Part shown: positions 6,924 through 13,295 of the stretch, piece by piece
How positions within the stretch are numbered: position 1 is the stretch's first letter
Layout of the letters: the number at the start of each line of letters is the position of its first letter
From: Caryophanales bacterium UBA6414
GTDB taxonomy: Bacteria; Bacillota_I; Bacilli_A; RF39; UBA660
Reading direction: 5' to 3'
Length of the DNA stretch: 19,625 bases
Assembly: GCA_002438545.1 (NCBI GenBank)
Contig: DJPK01000005.1
Coordinates: 1 to 19,625 of the forward strand
Position numbers and translations under genes: made by a program
The notes under the pieces: generated by a model
What the model was told of the DNA's origin: nothing
The model's database searches: none
What the model saw: the letters and a program-made list of their open reading frames with translations, nothing else

Positions 6924-7463
6924 ATGGAATTAAAAGATTCAAAAACATATAAAAACTTAATGACAGCATTTGCTGGAGAAAGTCAAGCAAGAAATAAATA
7001 TACATATTTCGCAAGTGCTGCTAAAAAGGAAGGTTATGAACAAATAGCCGCTATATTTGAAGAAACTGCTAATAACGAAAAAGAACATGCCAAAATGTGG
7101 TTTAAGTTATTAAATGGTGGTGCTGTTCCAAGTACTAAAGAAAACTTAAAAACAGCAGCTGAAGGAGAAAACTATGAATGGACAGATATGTATGATAGTT
7201 TTGCTAAAGAAGCTGAAGAAGAAGGATTTAAAGAAATTGCTAATAAGTTTAGATTAGTAGCAGCTATTGAAAAAGAACATGAAGAAAGATATTTAAAATT
7301 ATTAAATAATATAGCTAGTGAAAGAGTATTTGATAAAGAAGATACAACAGTATGGGTATGTAGAAACTGCGGTTATGTTCATGTAGGTAAGACAGCTCCT
7401 AAAGTATGTCCAGCATGTAATCATCCACAAGCATACTTTGAAATGAGAAATACTAATTATTAA
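6924..7463 (+). CDS. Rubrerythrin (di-iron peroxidase with rubredoxin domain)
   Basis: Rubrerythrin reduces hydrogen peroxide in the cytoplasm of anaerobic or microaerophilic bacteria, taking electrons through its rubredoxin domain. The four-helix ferritin-like domain shows the expected metal ligands: E19 in AGESQARN, E52 and H55 in NEKEHAKM, Glu residues near 96 and 99, and E116 and H119 in IEKEHEERY. The C-terminal rubredoxin-like domain has two CxxC pairs (C146/C149 and C162/C165). The 179-residue length is normal. GGAGGT precedes ATG 6924. The gene has its own promoter and terminator but may also receive heat-shock readthrough from dnaJ. Its presence argues for an anaerobic lifestyle. Confidence 0.96.
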   Translation: MELKDSKTYKNLMTAFAGESQARNKYTYFASAAKKEGYEQIAAIFEETANNEKEHAKMWFKLLNGGAVPSTKENLKTAAEGENYEWTDMYDSFAKEAEEEGFKEIANKFRLVAAIEKEHEERYLKLLNNIASERVFDKEDTTVWVCRNCGYVHVGKTAPKVCPACNHPQAYFEMRNTNY

Positions 7464-7469
7464 TTAAAG

Positions 7470-7502
7470 AGTGTCACTTTTAAAAAAAGTGATACTTTTT
7501 AG
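7470..7502 (+). terminator. Rho-independent terminator after rubrerythrin
   Basis: GTGTCACTTT (7471-7480) pairs with AAAGTGATAC (7486-7495), with one G-U pair, and is followed by TTTTT. The stem begins 8 bases after the stop. Confidence 0.88.
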
Positions 7503-7525
7503 GTGTAAACTAGTGGTGTTTTTAA

Positions 7526-7554
7526 TTTACTAAATAGTATATACATGGTATAAT
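7526..7554 (+). promoter_or_regulatory. Extended -10 promoter for asnB
   Basis: TGGTATAAT at 7546-7554 gives an extended -10 with an exact TATAAT (7549-7554). TTTACT at 7526-7531 is a partial -35 match with a 17-base spacer. The ATG lies at 7583. Confidence 0.6.
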
Positions 7555-7582
7555 TTTGTATAGAAAGTATGGTGAAATTACA

Positions 7583-9403
7583 ATGTGTGGATTTGTAGGA
7601 TTTGTAGGAAAAGCAAAAAATAAAGATACAATAAAAAAGATGGCTAAGTTAATAGAACATCGTGGTCCAGATTCAGATGGTTTTTATATAAGTGATAAAG
7701 TATCACTAGGTTTTAGAAGACTTTCAATAATAGATCTGAATACTGGTAATCAACCTATATATAATGAGAATAAAGATAAAGTAATAGTTTTTAATGGAGA
7801 AATATATAATTATCAAGATATAAGAAAAGATTTAGAGAAAAAAGGACATATCTTTTCTACTAATACTGATACTGAAGTATTAATTCATGGATATGAAGAA
7901 TATGGTATTGATAAGTTAGTAAATAAGTTAAGAGGAATGTTTGCCTTTATTATATATGATATAGAGAAAGATATCGTAGTAGGAGCAAGAGACTTTTATG
8001 GAATAAAACCATTATATTATCATAAGACAGATAGTGAGTTTATGTTTTCTTCAGAGATAAAGAGTTTCTTAGCTCATCCTAATTTTAAGAAAGAATTAAA
8101 TAGAGATATGTTAGAGAAGTATTTAACTTTTCAATATAGTGTTGGAGAAGATACATTCTTTAAAGATGTATATAAGTTAAGACCAGGTCATTATTTTACT
8201 TATAAAGATGGAGAATTAGATATAGTAAAATATTATGAAGTAAAATTAGAAAGTAATGATGAGAGAAGTTTTGAAGAATGGGAGAAAGGTATTAAGAAAG
8301 AGTTAGATGATTCTGTTAGTCATCATAAGATTAGTGATGTAGAAGTTGGATCATTCTTATCTAGTGGAGTAGATTCTTCATTAATAGCTACTTTAAGTAA
8401 TGTTGATAAGACTTTTACTGTCGGATATGCAAATAAGAAATATAGTGAAATAGATTATGCTAAAGACTTATCAAAGAAGATTAATGTAAAGAATGAGAGT
8501 AGAGAAATTACTAAAGAAGAGTATTTTGAGAAGTTTCCTTTAATACAGTATTATATGGATGAACCTTTAGCTGATCCTTCCGCTATAATGTTATATTTTG
8601 TAGCTAATTTAGCTAGTCAGCATGTTAAAGTTGCTTTATCAGGAGAAGGTGCTGATGAAATATTTGGCGGATATAATATATATGCTGAACCATATACAGT
8701 TAGTTGGTACTATAAAATACCTTACTTTATAAGAAGAACTTTAGGAATTATAGCTTATCCATTACGTGGATATCGTGGTTTTAATTTCATAGTAAGACGT
8801 GGTAAAAAGTTAGAAGATAGATATGTTGGCAATGCTTTTATTTATGATAATGATGAGATAAATAAAGTATTAAGTTATAAAAGAGGTAAGATGACATATA
8901 AAGATATTACTAAACCATATTATGATAAAGTAAAAAATAAAGATGAAGTTAGTAAGATGCAATATATAGATTTTAATTTTTGGCTAATAGGGGATATACT
9001 ATTAAAGGCTGATAAGATGAGTATGGCTAATTCACTAGAAGTTAGAGTGCCATTCTTAGACCGTAAATTAATAGATTATGCTAGTAGTATTCCAACTAAA
9101 TATAAAATATGTAATGGTGAGACTAAGTATTTATTTAGACAAGTAGCTAAAGAAACATTAGAAGATAAAGTAGCTAATAAAAAGAAATTAGGTTTTCCAG
9201 TACCATTACGTGAGTGGTTAAAAGAAGATGATATCTATAATAAAGTAAAAGATACAATATCTAAAGGTGGAGAATTCTTTAATACTAAGTATGTTATTAA
9301 GTTATTAGACGATCATAAAAAAGGTAAAAGAGACAACAGTAGAAAAATATGGACAGTATATACATTCTTAGTTTGGTATAATGAATACTTTATTGTTAGG
9401 TAG
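7583..9403 (+). CDS. asnB: Glutamine-hydrolysing asparagine synthase (AsnB family)
   Basis: Enzymes of this family take ammonia from glutamine and amidate aspartate through an adenylated intermediate. The start must be ATG 7583, because the next codon is the nucleophilic Cys2 of the class II amidotransferase domain (MCGFVGF); an upstream TTG at 7556 would bury it. Residues 2 to about 200 form the glutaminase domain, with HRGPDSDG and NGEIYN. The synthase domain has the pyrophosphate loop SSGVDSS near 259-265 and SGEGADEIFGGY near 352. At 606 residues it is a full-length family member. Some Firmicutes relatives amidate meso-diaminopimelate in peptidoglycan precursors instead of aspartate, and sequence alone does not separate the two. 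It is followed after 8 bases by a membrane-anchored protein gene. Confidence 0.93.
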   Translation: MCGFVGFVGKAKNKDTIKKMAKLIEHRGPDSDGFYISDKVSLGFRRLSIIDLNTGNQPIYNENKDKVIVFNGEIYNYQDIRKDLEKKGHIFSTNTDTEVLIHGYEEYGIDKLVNKLRGMFAFIIYDIEKDIVVGARDFYGIKPLYYHKTDSEFMFSSEIKSFLAHPNFKKELNRDMLEKYLTFQYSVGEDTFFKDVYKLRPGHYFTYKDGELDIVKYYEVKLESNDERSFEEWEKGIKKELDDSVSHHKISDVEVGSFLSSGVDSSLIATLSNVDKTFTVGYANKKYSEIDYAKDLSKKINVKNESREITKEEYFEKFPLIQYYMDEPLADPSAIMLYFVANLASQHVKVALSGEGADEIFGGYNIYAEPYTVSWYYKIPYFIRRTLGIIAYPLRGYRGFNFIVRRGKKLEDRYVGNAFIYDNDEINKVLSYKRGKMTYKDITKPYYDKVKNKDEVSKMQYIDFNFWLIGDILLKADKMSMANSLEVRVPFLDRKLIDYASSIPTKYKICNGETKYLFRQVAKETLEDKVANKKKLGFPVPLREWLKEDDIYNKVKDTISKGGEFFNTKYVIKLLDDHKKGKRDNSRKIWTVYTFLVWYNEYFIVR

Positions 9404-9411
9404 GTGAAATA

Positions 9412-10050
9412 ATGAGTAAGAAAAAACAATGGTTATTAATCTTTACTTTAGCATTAGTCTTCGTTTTATGTGGAGTAGTTGGTAAATTACTTTATGATAT
9501 GACATATAAAGATAAAGTAGCTAATGATAAAAGATATATAGAATTAGGTAAAGAATATTATGAAAAATTATATACATTTTTAAATAATAATAGTAATAGT
9601 AGTGCTAAATTTTGTGATGTAGATATTAATGATAGTTTTTGTCAATTAAATGGCCAAATTAATACTAATTATCAAGAATGTATCGATTCTAATAGTGTTA
9701 TTTATAGTAAATCATTAAAGTTTGAAGATAATGAAGAATTAATTGCTAGTGTAAAAGAATTATTTATTAATAATCTAGTAGATAGTTTCTTGATGGATAA
9801 GGGAGTAAATTTTGTTAATAAAGATAATAAATTATATTGCTTATCTTCTAGTACTAAAAGTAATTATATAACATATATTGATAAATATGATATAATATCA
9901 GTTAATAGAGAAGGAAGTACTATTGAATACTTAGTTAGTGCAGGATATTATGAAAGCAGTAATATTTTAAATACTAAATATCGTAATGTTCACTTCTCAT
10001 TACAAGATTATGGAAATGGATATAAAATATCTTATTATGGCTTAAGTTAG
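9412..10050 (+). CDS. Membrane-anchored exported protein of unknown function with four Cys
   Basis: No family is recognised. The protein (212 residues) starts with MSKKKQWLL and has a single hydrophobic segment at about 7-28. This fits an uncleaved signal anchor with the rest outside the membrane. The outer part is rich in Asn, Ser, Tyr and Lys and carries Cys at 68, 77, 90 and 143, an even number that could form two disulfides. The segment has no lipobox (the sequence before Cys20 is FVL), so it is not a lipoprotein. ATG 9412 follows AGGTAGGTGA. It lies 8 bases after asnB and is almost certainly co-transcribed with it. A terminator begins at the base after its stop. Confidence 0.8.
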   Translation: MSKKKQWLLIFTLALVFVLCGVVGKLLYDMTYKDKVANDKRYIELGKEYYEKLYTFLNNNSNSSAKFCDVDINDSFCQLNGQINTNYQECIDSNSVIYSKSLKFEDNEELIASVKELFINNLVDSFLMDKGVNFVNKDNKLYCLSSSTKSNYITYIDKYDIISVNREGSTIEYLVSAGYYESSNILNTKYRNVHFSLQDYGNGYKISYYGLS

Positions 10051-10077
10051 AATATGAAATAAATTATTTCATATTTT
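10050..10077 (+). promoter_or_regulatory. Possible sigma-E-type promoter for yunB, overlapping the terminator
   Basis: CATATTTT (10070-10077) resembles a sigma-E -10 (CATACAAT type). GAATAT (10050-10055) sits 14 bases upstream as a loose -35. Transcription would then start about at the ATG of yunB, giving a leaderless message. The -35 match is weak and the sequence also serves as terminator stem, so this is tentative. Confidence 0.25.
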
Positions 10078-10079
10078 TT
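10051..10079 (+). terminator. Rho-independent terminator after the asnB operon
   Basis: AATATGAAAT (10051-10060) pairs with ATTTCATATT (10066-10075) and is followed by a T-run. It starts immediately after the TAG stop and ends only 4 bases before the yunB ATG. Confidence 0.85.
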
Positions 10080-10082
10080 ACT

Positions 10083-10832
10083 ATGAGAGATAGAGTATAT
10101 TTAAAATATCATAAAAAAAGAAAACTAAGTAATTATCTAGTTTTAATATTTATTATTATAATTTTATCTTTAATTAGTACTTATTATATTATTAAATATT
10201 TTTCAAATGCTATTAAAGATAATGCTTTAGTATATGGTGAAGCAGAAGTTAGAAAGTTTATTACTATTATAATTAATTCTGCTGTAAATGAAGATGACAA
10301 AAAGAAAATTAATATTGATGACTTGATGGATATAACAAAGAATAGTAATGATGAGATTCAACTAATTACTTATGACTCTAATAATGTTTTAACAATTCTT
10401 AATAATATTACAGATAATATTCAGAAAAAGTTATCACTAGTTGAAGAAGGTAAACTAGATAGCATGGATTTGCCGGTATATTATGATAAAGATAAGTTAA
10501 AAAAGGGAGTAATTTATGAGATACCGGTAGGTTTAATAACTAATAATATCTTCTTAAGCAATTTGGGTGCTAAAATACCAGTAAGATATAAGATGATAGG
10601 AGATGTATGCAGTAATATATCAACAACAGTATCTAGTTATGGTATTAATAATGCTTTAATCGAAGTAGATGTTTATGTAGAAGTATCGATGATAGTTAAT
10701 TTACCATTTATTACTGAAAGAATTACTATATCTAATAAGATACCTTTATCATTAAAAATAATTCAAGGAGTGGTACCTAATTATTATTTAGGAGAGTTTA
10801 CTACGAATTCTAATACGGTTAAGAGTAATTAA
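10083..10832 (+). CDS. yunB: Sporulation protein YunB
   Basis: YunB is a mother-cell sporulation protein whose loss impairs spore formation in Bacillus subtilis; its molecular role is not known. A basic N-terminus is followed by one membrane segment (about residues 17-40), with the rest outside or in the intermembrane space of the forespore. The family core is clear in the C-terminal half: a short IPVG motif, GAKIPVRYKMIGDV, SYGINNALIEVDVYVEV and IIQGVVPNYY. The 249-residue length is as expected. ATG 10083 is the only usable start, yet no Shine-Dalgarno sequence precedes it, since a terminator ends 4 bases upstream. It is convergent with cotJC and shares a two-way terminator with it. Confidence 0.88.
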   Translation: MRDRVYLKYHKKRKLSNYLVLIFIIIILSLISTYYIIKYFSNAIKDNALVYGEAEVRKFITIIINSAVNEDDKKKINIDDLMDITKNSNDEIQLITYDSNNVLTILNNITDNIQKKLSLVEEGKLDSMDLPVYYDKDKLKKGVIYEIPVGLITNNIFLSNLGAKIPVRYKMIGDVCSNISTTVSSYGINNALIEVDVYVEVSMIVNLPFITERITISNKIPLSLKIIQGVVPNYYLGEFTTNSNTVKSN

Positions 10833-10864
10833 AAAATATAGTTAAAGACTAACTATATTTTTTT
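10831..10864. terminator. Two-way terminator between yunB and cotJC
   Basis: A long A-rich arm reading into TATAGTTA (10831-10844) pairs with TAACTATA followed by T-runs (10850-10863). A-runs on one side and T-runs on the other make it work in both directions. It contains parts of both stop codons (TAA of yunB at 10830-10832 and TAG of cotJC at 10853-10855). Confidence 0.85.
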
Positions 10865-11419
10865 GGAGTAATTTTTCTTATATTCTTCGTATAACTGTCT
10901 AAATCTATCAAAATGGATAACTTCTCGTTGTCTTAAGAATAGTAGTGGTCCGATAACATCAGGGTCATCGGTAAGATCTATTAAATTTTCATAGACAGCA
11001 CGAGCTTTTTGTTCAGCGGCCATGTCTTCGGATAAATCTGCAACAGGATCACCGGTTGAAGCAAAGTAAGCAACAGTGAATGGGACGCCACTAGCATCTG
11101 TTGGGTAAAGACTTCTTCCATGTTCAGCATAGTTTGTATCTAAACCGGCTTCTTTTAATTCTTTTAAAGTAGCACCTTTCATAAGCTGATAAACCATCGC
11201 TGAAATCATTTCAACATGAGCAAGTTCTTCCGTACCAATATCCGTAAGTAAGGCCTTGCCTTTATCATCAGGCATTGTATATCTCTGATTTAAATATCTG
11301 AATGCGGCGGCTAGTTCACCGTTGGCACCTCCATATTGAGTAATTAAAGACTTAGCCATACGTAAATCTTTTCTTTTAATATTAATTGGGTACTCTAAAG
11401 TTTTAACATATTTCCACAT
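10853..11419 (-). CDS. cotJC: Spore coat protein CotJC (manganese-catalase-like)
   Basis: CotJC is a coat-associated protein of the manganese catalase family, deposited on the spore by the mother cell. The 188 residues match the family closely: QYGGANGELAAAFRYLNQRY (28-47), LLTDIGTEELAHVEMI (58-72), the AAEQKARAVYENL helix (134-146) and REVIHFDRF (165-173). Likely metal ligands are E35, E65, H68, E136 and H169, all present, so it may be an active catalase. ATG 11419 is one base after the stop of cotJAB and is preceded by GGGAGGT inside that gene, so translation is coupled. It is the last gene of the operon. Confidence 0.95.
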   Translation of the reverse strand: MWKYVKTLEYPINIKRKDLRMAKSLITQYGGANGELAAAFRYLNQRYTMPDDKGKALLTDIGTEELAHVEMISAMVYQLMKGATLKELKEAGLDTNYAEHGRSLYPTDASGVPFTVAYFASTGDPVADLSEDMAAEQKARAVYENLIDLTDDPDVIGPLLFLRQREVIHFDRFRQLYEEYKKNYSKKI

Positions 11420-11420
11420 T

Positions 11421-11882
11421 TTATTTTACCTCCCAAGGCCAAGGGCCATTATCCCATACCCAGTTACTTTGACCTAAATTCATACTATCTAGAGTTAATG
11501 GGCCATAACTTTTTTCATATTGCATACATAATTTTTTTTCTTCTTGTAAATATTCATTATATAAATTAATTAAACTAGTATCATTAGGATTTACATCTAG
11601 ATAAAGCCCTAAATCAATCATGGCAAATTTGTATTCTAATAACTTATTTAATAACATTTCTCTTTGACTATTTGCTTTAGGCATTACAGGAGTATAGTTT
11701 TTATATCCTTGATATAGGTTATTAAACATATTACCTTTTACAAAACCTTCTTTAGTACTAGCAAGTGAATAACTAGGAGTCATAAAAGTATTAGTAAAGT
11801 TATTATCCATCATCATATTATTAATACCAGTCATATAATTTGAATTCATATAATCATCATAATTATAATCATAACTATTCAT
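11421..11882 (-). CDS. cotJB: Fused CotJA-CotJB spore coat protein
   Basis: The C-terminal half (about residues 72-153) is CotJB: REMLLNKLLEYKFAMIDLGL, LDVNPND, then YEKSYGPLTL and the hallmark end WVWDNGPWPWEVK. CotJB alone is about 87 residues, but this protein has 153. The extra N-terminus starts with about 35 Met/Asn/Tyr-rich residues. A segment at 38-68 follows (SLASTKEGFVKGNMFNNLY) that resembles the CotJA core, where a Glu-rich helix leads into a GT-F--LY-PY motif. No separate cotJA lies upstream, so I read this as a CotJA-CotJB fusion. CotJB identity is firm; the CotJA part is moderate. AGGTGAT precedes the ATG. It acts with CotJC in the spore coat and is probably sigma-E controlled. 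Confidence 0.85.
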   Translation of the reverse strand: MNSYDYNYDDYMNSNYMTGINNMMMDNNFTNTFMTPSYSLASTKEGFVKGNMFNNLYQGYKNYTPVMPKANSQREMLLNKLLEYKFAMIDLGLYLDVNPNDTSLINLYNEYLQEEKKLCMQYEKSYGPLTLDSMNLGQSNWVWDNGPWPWEVK

Positions 11883-11920
11883 TTTTTATCACCTGATATA
11901 TATTATGTTTTTATTTAATT

Positions 11921-11959
11921 AGTGTATGGGCTAGTATGTAGTAGGTATTAGATAATGCC
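11921..11959 (-). promoter_or_regulatory. Candidate sigma-E promoter region of the cotJ operon
   Basis: On the minus strand, CATACACT (complement of 11921-11928) is a near-perfect sigma-E -10. An alternative -10, CATACTAG (11931-11938), lies 13 bases from GGCATTAT (11952-11959), a plausible sigma-E -35. The best -10 and best -35 do not have matching spacing, so the exact pair is unsettled. The cotJ operon of Bacillus subtilis is sigma-E dependent. Confidence 0.35.
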
Positions 11960-12040
11960 AATAACAAAAAATAAAAAAAGTTCAATGTTTTTGAAGTAAA
12001 ATGACTATTTAATCCGGAATATTAATATTAGAGGGGTAAT

Positions 12041-12046
12041 TATAAT
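12041..12046 (+). promoter_or_regulatory. Possible -10 element for the DUF1016 gene
   Basis: TATAAT at 12041-12046 is exact, but no -35 is seen 16-18 bases upstream. If used, the message would have a leader of about 100 bases holding three inverted repeats. The stretch 11960-12040 is otherwise AT-rich with only short palindromes (for example AATATTAATATT near 12019) and no gene. Confidence 0.3.
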
Positions 12047-12058
12047 TTTAAATATTTG

Positions 12059-12114
12059 AATTAGTCAGTCGTAATTCACTAATTTAAGAAACAAAAAATG
12101 TTGTATCTTAAATT
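12059..12114 (+). repeat. Two consecutive inverted repeats in the DUF1016 leader
   Basis: AATTAGT (12059-12065) pairs with ACTAATT (12078-12084). Overlapping it, AATTTAAGA (12081-12089) pairs perfectly with TCTTAAATT (12106-12114). The second arm shares its last AATT with the large palindrome that follows, so the structures are mutually competing. Confidence 0.5.
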
Positions 12115-12136
12115 GGCCAGACGCGTCTGGCCAATT
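12111..12136. repeat. Perfect 26-bp palindrome upstream of the DUF1016 nuclease gene
   Basis: The half-site AATTGGCCAGACG (12111-12123) is followed without spacer by its exact reverse complement (12124-12136). It contains TGGCCA twice and ACGCGT at the centre, and is far more GC-rich than its AT-rich surroundings. It ends 4 bases before the Shine-Dalgarno AAAGGTGG (12141-12148). There is no T-run, so it is not an ordinary terminator. It may be an operator, a recombination or cleavage site, or an RNA hairpin controlling translation. Confidence 0.92.
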
Positions 12137-12152
12137 CAGCAAAGGTGGTAAT

Positions 12153-13166
12153 ATGTTAGAAGAAGTAAGCAATAAAATGACAAATGAAATAACAGAGTTA
12201 GTTAATCAGGTAAAAGCTAATTTAGCGCAGGAAATTAATAAATCTATTGTTTATGTTTATTGGAATATTGGCAGAATTATCGTTTCGAGCGAAACAAAAT
12301 ATAATAATAGGCTTGAATACGGGCAAGAAGTTTTGAAAGACTTATCGAAAAGATTGACAAAATATTTGGGAAAAGGGTATTCAATTTCTAACTTAAAATA
12401 TATGAGAGTTTTTTATAAGGCTTATCCTAATTTAGAAGAATTAAATGAAGAATTAACATGGTCTCACTATTTAGAACTAATGATAATTCAGAATAAAGAC
12501 AAAAGAAGTTTTTATGAAAAGGAATGTATTAATGAAAATTGGAGTGTTAGAGAATTAAGGAGACAATTGGAAACTTCGTTATTTGAAAGGTTATTGTTAT
12601 CAGATGGTAAATCAAACAGAAAAAAGATTTTAGAATTATCTAGAGAAGGGCAGGTGCTGGCAAAGCCAATTGATTTAATAAAAGAGCCTTATGTGTTTGA
12701 GTTTTTGGGAATAAAAGAACAAAAACCATTGCTAGAAAAAGATTTAGAATATAAGCTAATAAGACATATAGAAGATTTTATATTGGAACTTGGTAAAGGG
12801 TTTATGTTTGTTGGAAGTCAGCAACGAATAATGCTTAATAATGTAGATTATTATGTAGATATGGTTTTTTATAATAAGTTTTTAAAATCATATGTTTTAA
12901 TAGATTTAAAGATGAATGGTTTAAAAGCTGAAAATCTTGGCCAAATGAATATGTATCTTAATTATTATGAGCGAGATATAAATAATGCAGATGATGGTAA
13001 GCCTATTGGGATAATATTATGTACTGATAAAGATAAAGTATTATTAGAATATGCTTTAGGTGGTTTATCTAATAATATATTTGCGTCAACATATACTTAC
13101 TATATTCCCAATAAAGAACAGTTAATTAATGAGGTTGAAAAGGTATTGAATAGCAGTAAAAATTAA
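12153..13166 (+). CDS. DUF1016/YhcG-type PDDEXK nuclease family protein
   Basis: Proteins of this family have an N-terminal helical DUF1016 domain (here about residues 1-165, with YVYWNIGRII and YGQEVLKDLSKRL) and a C-terminal PDDEXK nuclease domain. The C-terminal part shows the nuclease core: Glu near 199, D236 in YYVDMVFY, D251-x-K253 in VLIDLKMNG, and Q264 in GQMNMYLNYY. All catalytic positions appear intact. The biological role of the family is unsettled; it is scattered among bacteria and often lies on accessory DNA. At 337 residues it is full length. AAAGGTGG sits 4 bases before ATG 12153. It stands alone between sporulation and CYTH genes, uses codons rare in its neighbours, and follows a GC-rich palindrome, which suggests transfer. 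No clear terminator follows. Confidence 0.9.
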   Translation: MLEEVSNKMTNEITELVNQVKANLAQEINKSIVYVYWNIGRIIVSSETKYNNRLEYGQEVLKDLSKRLTKYLGKGYSISNLKYMRVFYKAYPNLEELNEELTWSHYLELMIIQNKDKRSFYEKECINENWSVRELRRQLETSLFERLLLSDGKSNRKKILELSREGQVLAKPIDLIKEPYVFEFLGIKEQKPLLEKDLEYKLIRHIEDFILELGKGFMFVGSQQRIMLNNVDYYVDMVFYNKFLKSYVLIDLKMNGLKAENLGQMNMYLNYYERDINNADDGKPIGIILCTDKDKVLLEYALGGLSNNIFASTYTYYIPNKEQLINEVEKVLNSSKN

Positions 13167-13226
13167 TTCCTTTAGAGCTTTATATAATTAGTATAGTAAG
13201 AAGTAGGCAGTTATTATAATATTTTT

Positions 13227-13254
13227 TTGTGAAATAAATTATTTATGATATAAT
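13227..13254 (+). promoter_or_regulatory. Extended -10 promoter for the CYTH gene
   Basis: TGATATAAT (13246-13254) is an extended -10 with exact TATAAT. TTGTGA (13227-13232) is a partial -35 with a 16-base spacer. ATG follows at 13296 after AGGGAGATG. The stretch 13167-13226 shows no feature. Confidence 0.55.
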
Positions 13255-13295
13255 TATTCATGTAAGAGTATAACTTTGTAGGGAGATGAAAATAA

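Noticed and set aside
7556..7582. Upstream TTG start for asnB
   Set aside because: It would add nine residues before the Cys that must become the N-terminal nucleophile, and it lies too close to the promoter.
11932..13215. Direct repeats flanking the DUF1016 region (AGTATGTAGTAGG versus AGTATAGTAAGAAGTAGG)
   Set aside because: The similarity is broken by insertions and is no better than expected in AT-rich intergenic DNA, so it is not a target-site duplication.
13215..13220. TATAAT before the CYTH gene as a second promoter
   Set aside because: No -35-like hexamer at suitable distance; such words are expected by chance in AT-rich DNA.
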